NCBI RefSeq assembly: GCF_020685205.1
Contig: NZ_JAJERB010000002.1
Coordinates: forward strand, 310,001-374,000
Source: Hymenobacter translucens
GTDB taxonomy: Bacteria; Bacteroidota; Bacteroidia; Cytophagales; Hymenobacteraceae
Length of the DNA stretch: 64,000 nucleotides
Reading direction: 5' to 3'
This document shows, piece by piece, positions 59,640 through 64,000 of the stretch; position 1 is the first letter of the stretch, and the number at the start of each line of letters is the position of its first letter. The position numbers were made by a program, and so were the translations under genes. The notes beneath the pieces are model-generated. The model saw only the letters and a program-made list of their open reading frames with translations, searched no databases and had not been told where the DNA came from.

Positions 59640-60695
59640 ATGAAAATCATCATCACCGGCGGGGCCGGCTTCATTGGGTCGCACGTGGTGCGCCTGTTCG
59701 TGACCAAGTATCCGGAGTATCAGATCCTGAACCTGGATGCGCTGACCTACGCCGGCAACCTGGAAAACCTGCGGGACATCGAGTCGGCGCCCAACTACCG
59801 CCTGGTGAAGGGCGACATCACCGACCAGTCGTTTGTGGATCAGCTGTTTGCCAACGAGGAGCCCGACGCCGTGATTCACCTCGCCGCCGAAAGCCACGTG
59901 GACCGCTCCATCACCGACCCGCTGGCTTTCGTGAAAACCAACGTGCTGGGCACGGTGAACCTGCTGCAGGCCGCCAAAAACCTGTGGAAGCCCCTGGGCT
60001 ACGAGGGCAAAACCTTCTACCACGTCAGCACCGACGAGGTGTACGGCTCCCTGGATTTCGGCCCGGAGATGTTCACGGAGGAAACTTCTTACGACCCCCG
60101 CTCGCCCTACTCGGCCTCAAAAGCGGCGTCGGACCACTTTGTGCGGGCCTGGCACCACACCTACGGCCTGCCCATCAAGCTCAGCAACTGCTCGAACAAC
60201 TACGGTCCGAACCACTTCCCCGAGAAGCTGATTCCGCTGGCTATTCACCGCATTCAGAACGGGCAGCCGGTGCCGGTGTACGGCAAGGGCGAGAACGTGC
60301 GCGACTGGCTGTTCGTGAAAGACCATGCCACCGCCATCGACGCGGTGTTCCACAAGGGCAAGCTGGGCGAGACCTACAACATCGGGGGCGTGAACGAGTG
60401 GGCCAACCTTGAGCTGATTCACCTGCTCTGCGACATTCTGGACGAGAAAACCGGCAAGCCCCAGGGCACGTCCCGTAAGCTTATCACCTTCGTGAAGGAC
60501 CGCGCCGGGCACGACCTGCGCTACGCCATCGACTCCAGCAAGATCATGAATGAGCTGGGCTGGAAACCGTCCGTGACGTTCGAGCAGGGCCTGTCACAGA
60601 CCGTGGACTGGTACCTGCAGAACACCGAGTGGCTGGAGCACGTGACCAGCGGCCAGTACCAGAGCTACTACCAGCAGCAGTACGCGCAGCGCTAA
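59640..60695 (+). CDS. rfbB: dTDP-glucose 4,6-dehydratase
   Basis: The 351-residue protein begins KIIITGGAGFIGSHVVRLFV. HLAAESHVDRSI, HVSTDEVYGSLD and SPYSASKAASDHFVRAWHHT carry the Thr-Asp-Glu and YxxxK catalytic residues. NCSNNYGPNHFPEKLIPLAI and GENVRDWLFVKDHATAI are RfbB signatures. It makes dTDP-4-keto-6-deoxyglucose, using the product of rfbA at 62250. rfbC and rfbD are not in the window. Confidence 0.94.
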   Translation: MKIIITGGAGFIGSHVVRLFVTKYPEYQILNLDALTYAGNLENLRDIESAPNYRLVKGDITDQSFVDQLFANEEPDAVIHLAAESHVDRSITDPLAFVKTNVLGTVNLLQAAKNLWKPLGYEGKTFYHVSTDEVYGSLDFGPEMFTEETSYDPRSPYSASKAASDHFVRAWHHTYGLPIKLSNCSNNYGPNHFPEKLIPLAIHRIQNGQPVPVYGKGENVRDWLFVKDHATAIDAVFHKGKLGETYNIGGVNEWANLELIHLLCDILDEKTGKPQGTSRKLITFVKDRAGHDLRYAIDSSKIMNELGWKPSVTFEQGLSQTVDWYLQNTEWLEHVTSGQYQSYYQQQYAQR

Positions 60696-60698
60696 GGC

Positions 60699-60800
60699 GT
60701 AATTAATAATTGAGAATTAAGAATTAGTAATTGAGGTACAGCTGCTTGCGTAACAAAAGAAGCTATTCTTAATTACTAATTCTTAATTACTAATTCCCAA
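60699..60800. repeat. Noisy inverted repeat, AATTAAGAATTAGTAATT word family
   Basis: The left arm reads AATTAATAATTGAGAATTAA and GAATTAGTAATTGAG. The right arm reads TTCTTAATTACTAATTC twice with a shared middle. The roughly 25-base centre is unrelated. It fills the gap between rfbB stop and the next start codon and is strikingly AT-rich for this genome. Confidence 0.8.
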
Positions 60801-60802
60801 CC

Positions 60803-61810
60803 ATGTACGAAACCCCTTTCCACGACCAGCCGCTCGACAACCTGACTTTCCTGGTGACGGGCGGAGCCGGCTTTATTGGCTCGAACCTGGTTGAATACCT
60901 CCTGAAGTACGGCGCCAAAAAGGTGCGGGTGCTCGATAACTTCTCCAACGGCTTCCGCAAGAACGTTCGTCTGTTTGAAGGCAACCCGGCCCTGGAAGTT
61001 GTGGAAGGCGACATCCGGGACCGGCAGACCTGCGTGGATGCCTGCGTGGGCGTGGACGTGGTGCTGCACCAGGCGGCGCTGGGCTCGGTGCCCCGCTCCA
61101 TCAACGACCCCATCACCAGCAACGACGTCAACGTCGGGGGCTTCGTGAATATGCTCGTGGGCGCCAAGGAAGCCAAGGTGAAGCGCTTTGTGTACGCGGC
61201 CTCTTCCTCGACCTACGGCGACCATAAGGCCCTGCCCAAGGTAGAGGACCGGATCGGCAAGCCTCTGTCGCCCTACGCCGTCACCAAGTACGCCAACGAG
61301 CTGTACGCCGACGTGTTTGGCAAGACGTACGGCATGGAAATCATCGGGCTGCGGTACTTCAACATCTTTGGCCCCCGCCAGGACCCCAACGGCGCCTACG
61401 CGGCCGTGATTCCGCTGTTTATCGATGCTGTGCTGCAGGGCAAGCCCCCGCGCATGAACGGCGACGGCGGGCAGACCCGGGACTTCACCTTCGTGGAAAA
61501 CTGCGTGCAGGCCAATATCAAAGCCGGCCTGACGACCAATCCGGAAGCGGTAAACCAGGTGTACAACATCGCCGTGGCCGACCGCACCTCGCTCAACGAC
61601 CTGTTCAACATCCTGAAGGAAGAGGCCGGCTCCGATGTGGAGCCCGAGTACGGCCCTGACCGCGCCGGCGACATCCGCGACTCCCTGGCCGACATCAGCA
61701 AGGCCCGCACCCTGCTTGGCTACGACCCCCAGATCCGCATTCAGGAAGGCCTGCAGAAGACGCTGGAGTGGTTCCGCACCAACCAGGAGTTTATCAGTAT
61801 CAGGAATTAG
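60803..61810 (+). CDS. UDP-N-acetylglucosamine 4-epimerase-like SDR (TviC/WbpP-type)
   Basis: The 335-residue protein begins LTFLVTGGAGFIGSNLVEYL. HQAALGSVPRSINDPITSND is the WbpP/TviC signature, followed by AASSSTYGDHKALPKVED and SPYAVTKYANELYADVF with the YxxxK. LRYFNIFGPRQDPNGAYAAV closes the substrate region. It interconverts UDP-GlcNAc and UDP-GalNAc or their uronic acids. With the dehydrogenase at 57134 it could supply a GalNAc-uronic acid precursor. Activity on the acid or the neutral sugar cannot be told from sequence alone. Confidence 0.88.
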   Translation: MYETPFHDQPLDNLTFLVTGGAGFIGSNLVEYLLKYGAKKVRVLDNFSNGFRKNVRLFEGNPALEVVEGDIRDRQTCVDACVGVDVVLHQAALGSVPRSINDPITSNDVNVGGFVNMLVGAKEAKVKRFVYAASSSTYGDHKALPKVEDRIGKPLSPYAVTKYANELYADVFGKTYGMEIIGLRYFNIFGPRQDPNGAYAAVIPLFIDAVLQGKPPRMNGDGGQTRDFTFVENCVQANIKAGLTTNPEAVNQVYNIAVADRTSLNDLFNILKEEAGSDVEPEYGPDRAGDIRDSLADISKARTLLGYDPQIRIQEGLQKTLEWFRTNQEFISIRN

Positions 61811-62247
61811 GTAGTTGGAAGTAAGACAAGCCTCAGGATTCAGATGCATGACTACCGGAAACTACGGGTATGGCATGATGCTGTTGAACTAGCGGTAGAA
61901 GTCTACCAGCTTACCAGGTCCTTGCCTGCGGAAGAGAAGTTTAATCTTGTCAGCCAGATGAACCGGGCGGCTGTTTCAGTCGGTTCGAACATCGGAGAGG
62001 GAGCAGGAAGAGCCACCAATGGGGAGTTTATTCAGTTTCTTGGGTTTGCGAGCGGCTCCTGCTCCGAGTTGATTACGCAGGCAGTAATTGCTGAGCGGTT
62101 AGATTTTGGAACAATGGAATTGCGCACTGCGGTAACCCAACGAGCAACTTCCGTCCAGAAAATGATTTTCACCTTCATCAAAACCTTACGGTAGTGTCAT
62201 CGGAACCGCAAATTTCCCAAGTCCTACTACCACATACCTACTACCAA
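61811..62247. repeat. Candidate element: GGTAGTAGG-word arms enclosing the four-helix-bundle gene
   Basis: The left arm (61811-61835) reads GTAGTTGGAAGTAAGACAAG right after the epimerase stop. The right arm (62212-62247), in reverse complement, reads TTGGTAGTAGGTATG then TGGTAGTAGGACTTGG, ending just before the rfbA ATG. The arms match imperfectly and in opposite orientation, like the other noisy repeats, but here the centre is a 351-base gene. The arm match is short, so this is a proposal. Confidence 0.45.
61844..62194 (+). CDS. Four-helix-bundle protein (S23 / Avd-like, 23S rRNA intervening-sequence family)
   Basis: The 116-residue protein matches the family closely: [80 protein letters not shown]. 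Four amphipathic helices are evident. The family includes proteins encoded in 23S rRNA intervening sequences and the Avd accessory proteins of diversity-generating retroelements; no reverse transcriptase or variable repeat is nearby. By eye its base composition is clearly lower in GC than its neighbours. It splits an otherwise ordinary sugar-nucleotide cluster and has no metabolic link to it. Confidence 0.9.
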   Translation: MHDYRKLRVWHDAVELAVEVYQLTRSLPAEEKFNLVSQMNRAAVSVGSNIGEGAGRATNGEFIQFLGFASGSCSELITQAVIAERLDFGTMELRTAVTQRATSVQKMIFTFIKTLR

Positions 62248-62249
62248 AA

Positions 62250-63134
62250 ATGAAAGGCATCATTCTCGCCGGCGGTTCCGGTACCCGTTTGCATCCCCTC
62301 ACCCTGGCCGTCAGCAAGCAGCTGATGCCGGTGTACGACAAGCCGATGATTTACTATCCGCTGTCGATTCTGATGATGGCGGGCATCCGGGAAATCCTGA
62401 TCATCACCACGCCTCACGACCAGGACCAGTTCCGCAAGCTGCTGGGCGACGGTAAGAATCTGGGCTGCAACTTCCAGTACACGGTGCAGGAAGTGCCCAA
62501 CGGCCTGGCCCAGGCCTTCGTGCTGGGTGCCGACTTTATCGGCGACGACAAGGTGGCCCTGGTGCTGGGCGACAACATCTTCCACGGCGAAGGCATGGAA
62601 GAGCTGCTCAAAGCCAACAACAACCCCGACGGCGGCGTGGTGTACGCCTACCACGTGCACGACCCGGAGCGCTACGGCGTGGTGGAGTTTGATGCCAATA
62701 AGCAGGCCCTCAGCATCGAGGAAAAGCCGAAGCAGCCCAAAAGCAACTACGCCGTGCCGGGCCTGTACTTCTACGACAACGACGTCATCCAGATTGCCCG
62801 CGACCTGAAGCCCAGCCCCCGCGGCGAGTACGAAATCACCGACGTGAACCAGGAGTACCTGCGCCGGGGCAAGCTCAAGGTGGGTATCCTGGGCCGGGGC
62901 ACCGCCTGGCTCGACACCGGCACGTTCGAGAGCCTGATGCAGGCGTCCGAGTTCGTGCGCGTCATCGAGCAGCGGCAGGGCCTCAAGGTGGGTTCCATCG
63001 AGGAAGTAGCGTACCGGCAGGGCTTTATCACCGCCGCCGAACTGCGCCGCATTGCCGAGCCCCTGCGCAAAAGCGGCTACGGCGACTACCTCATGCACCT
63101 GCCTGACCAGCTCGTGCTGGGCAACCAGCAGTAG
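62250..63134 (+). CDS. rfbA: Glucose-1-phosphate thymidylyltransferase
   Basis: The 294-residue protein begins [20 protein letters not shown], the nucleotidyltransferase motif. [37 protein letters not shown] with the metal Asp, and [20 protein letters not shown] follow. [20 protein letters not shown] and the RmlA C-terminal end are complete. It makes dTDP-glucose for rfbB. It is separated from the other sugar genes by the four-helix-bundle gene. Confidence 0.95.
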   Translation: MKGIILAGGSGTRLHPLTLAVSKQLMPVYDKPMIYYPLSILMMAGIREILIITTPHDQDQFRKLLGDGKNLGCNFQYTVQEVPNGLAQAFVLGADFIGDDKVALVLGDNIFHGEGMEELLKANNNPDGGVVYAYHVHDPERYGVVEFDANKQALSIEEKPKQPKSNYAVPGLYFYDNDVIQIARDLKPSPRGEYEITDVNQEYLRRGKLKVGILGRGTAWLDTGTFESLMQASEFVRVIEQRQGLKVGSIEEVAYRQGFITAAELRRIAEPLRKSGYGDYLMHLPDQLVLGNQQ

Positions 63135-63157
63135 GCTTATCGTCTGATTTATCGGTT

Positions 63158-63829
63158 ATGAACAAGATCGTGTTCCGGCTGGCGCTGCTGGCCGGCGTGT
63201 ATAGCTATGCGCTCCTTCCGGCAGCAGGCCAGTCAGTTTCCCATCCCGACTCGGTGCGTGCCGCTGCTCCGGCTGGACACTACAAGGCAGTGTTCATATT
63301 TAACGGGGGCAAGCGGGTACCGGCCTATATCCTGGGGCTGGAGCAGTGCTACGTCGACCGGATCGAATGCTACGAGCGGCGGCCCGACGAGGTGCCGGCC
63401 CCGCAGCTCAAGGCCCTGAGCGTAGAGCGGCTGGAAGGCATGGAGTCGGAGGGGCATACCTACGAAAGCCTGCGGCTGAACGGCAAGCCCATCGGCGTAC
63501 TGGCCGAAAACCGGATGGCTACCGGCCCCATGCAGCTGTTTGGCTACATTAAGACCAAAAGCAACATGCCGATTCCCATTCCCCTGCCCGGGGCGGTGGT
63601 CATGATTCCGACCGGCACCCACGACAAGTACTTCTGGTACGTACGGCTGGCCACCGGCAAGCTCCAGGAAGTAGAGCGGGGCGACGCAGCTTTTGCCCGG
63701 CAGATGGCCACCTTGTGCGCCGCTGCACCCCAGCTTAGTGAGCAGATCGGCAAGCAGGCGAAAGGGTTCGGCTTCGAAAACGTGGAAGCGCTGGTCCGGC
63801 AGTACAACGAAACCGTGGCCGGAAAGTAG
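63158..63829 (+). CDS. Secreted protein of unknown function
   Basis: The 223-residue protein has a signal peptide (LALLAGVYSYALLPAAGQS). The mature part has GHYKAVFIFNGGKRVPAYIL, YVDRIECYERRPDEVPAPQL and IPIPLPGAVVMIPTGTHDKY. No known domain is recognised. It follows rfbA by 23 bases and could be cotranscribed, but nothing ties it to sugar synthesis. Confidence 0.65.
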   Translation: MNKIVFRLALLAGVYSYALLPAAGQSVSHPDSVRAAAPAGHYKAVFIFNGGKRVPAYILGLEQCYVDRIECYERRPDEVPAPQLKALSVERLEGMESEGHTYESLRLNGKPIGVLAENRMATGPMQLFGYIKTKSNMPIPIPLPGAVVMIPTGTHDKYFWYVRLATGKLQEVERGDAAFARQMATLCAAAPQLSEQIGKQAKGFGFENVEALVRQYNETVAGK

Positions 63830-63845
63830 CCGTCAGGTTGCTGTT

Positions 63846-64000
63846 CTAAAACAAGATGCCTGCCAGCAGTCCGGCCAATACGATGGTATAGGACGGAAAC
63901 TTGTTCCAGAGCAACAGCAGGAACGTGACGGCGACTACGCCCAGGTTGATAGGAGTATCGGGCAGGGGGTGGTAGAGCAGAAAAGTGGCGGCGCACACCA
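63846..64000 (-). CDS. C-terminus of a probable chromate-transporter-family protein
   Basis: The frame entering from the right edge ends at 63846 (TAG on the minus strand). About 50 residues are visible, two hydrophobic segments: TPINLGVVAVTFLLLLWN and YTIVLAGLLAGILF. This resembles the last helices of ChrA-type transporters, but the fragment is too short to be sure. Another polytopic membrane protein is possible. Confidence 0.4.
   Translation of the reverse strand, partial: VCAATFLLYHPLPDTPINLGVVAVTFLLLLWNKFPSYTIVLAGLLAGILF

Noticed and set aside
61844-62194. Diversity-generating retroelement with the four-helix-bundle gene as avd
   Set aside because: No reverse transcriptase, template repeat or variable C-type lectin gene is present in the window.
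1-64000. CRISPR array
   Set aside because: No evenly spaced identical repeats of 23-40 bases with unique spacers were found. The word repeats are short, imperfect and inverted.

Overview
The window looks like chromosome of a GC-rich member of the Bacteroidota, most likely Cytophagales near Hymenobacter. This is inference from gene content and signals. There are many intergenic copies of the Bacteroidota -7 promoter element TAnnTTTG, few Shine-Dalgarno sequences, an N-terminally extended NusB, and the run nusB / YtxH / DUF1573 / yajC / YbbR / coaE. There is no integrase, transposase, prophage or CRISPR array. One tRNA gene (tRNA-Val, anticodon TAC) is present.

Layout. 1-12.6 kb: the membrane half of an ABC exporter (cut by the left edge), leucine dehydrogenase, nusB, YtxH, NAD-isocitrate dehydrogenase, DUF1573 lipoprotein, yajC, YbbR, coaE, a GNAT protein, aspartase and a LytTR two-component pair. 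12.8-17.4 kb: an ABC ATPase overlapping a very large ABC-2 permease fused to an M1 zinc peptidase. 17.6-28 kb: tRNA-Val, a TerB-like glycine-rich protein, an MscS channel, and a possible signalling or protease module: a CHASE2 membrane protein, a secreted FecR-like/Ig-like/TPR protein and, convergent to them, an exported 1394-residue TPR-CHAT (caspase-like) protein. 28-38 kb: a second Glu/Leu dehydrogenase-family enzyme, an ArsR repressor with a clean palindromic operator, hemA, an orphan histidine kinase, a CrtC/AttH-like lipoprotein, an APC permease and a KDPG-aldolase-like enzyme. 38-42.7 kb: one 1561-residue DUF4011-helicase-Vsr-like-DUF3320 protein, matching the single-gene Hhe antiphage architecture. 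43-56.4 kb: envelope and housekeeping genes (beta-barrel-like protein, LpxR-like protein, DMT exporter, dusB, CPBP protease, cdsA, a third glutamate dehydrogenase-family gene, psd, a GSP-synthase-like/lipoprotein pair, free-Met-sulfoxide reductase, ribD, prmC). 56.4-63.1 kb: a surface-polysaccharide nucleotide-sugar cluster (WlbB-like acetyltransferase, TviB/WbpO-like dehydrogenase, galE, rfbB, TviC/WbpP-like epimerase, rfbA), interrupted by a small four-helix-bundle gene. 63.1-64 kb: a secreted unknown and the tail of a probable chromate transporter.

The most unusual signal is intergenic. At least ten gene-to-gene gaps are filled, often from stop codon to next start codon, by noisy inverted repeats built from short recurring words. 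There are several unrelated word families (for example GGGTCTTGG, GTTGTCAGTTG, GCTGATGGC, TTAATTACTAATTC, GTGCTGATG). The two arms of one such element (GGTAGTAGG words) appear to enclose the four-helix-bundle gene at 61844-62194, a family that includes Avd-like and 23S-rRNA-intervening-sequence proteins. This suggests, as a hypothesis, that the repeats are gene-less relatives of a four-helix-bundle-carrying element.
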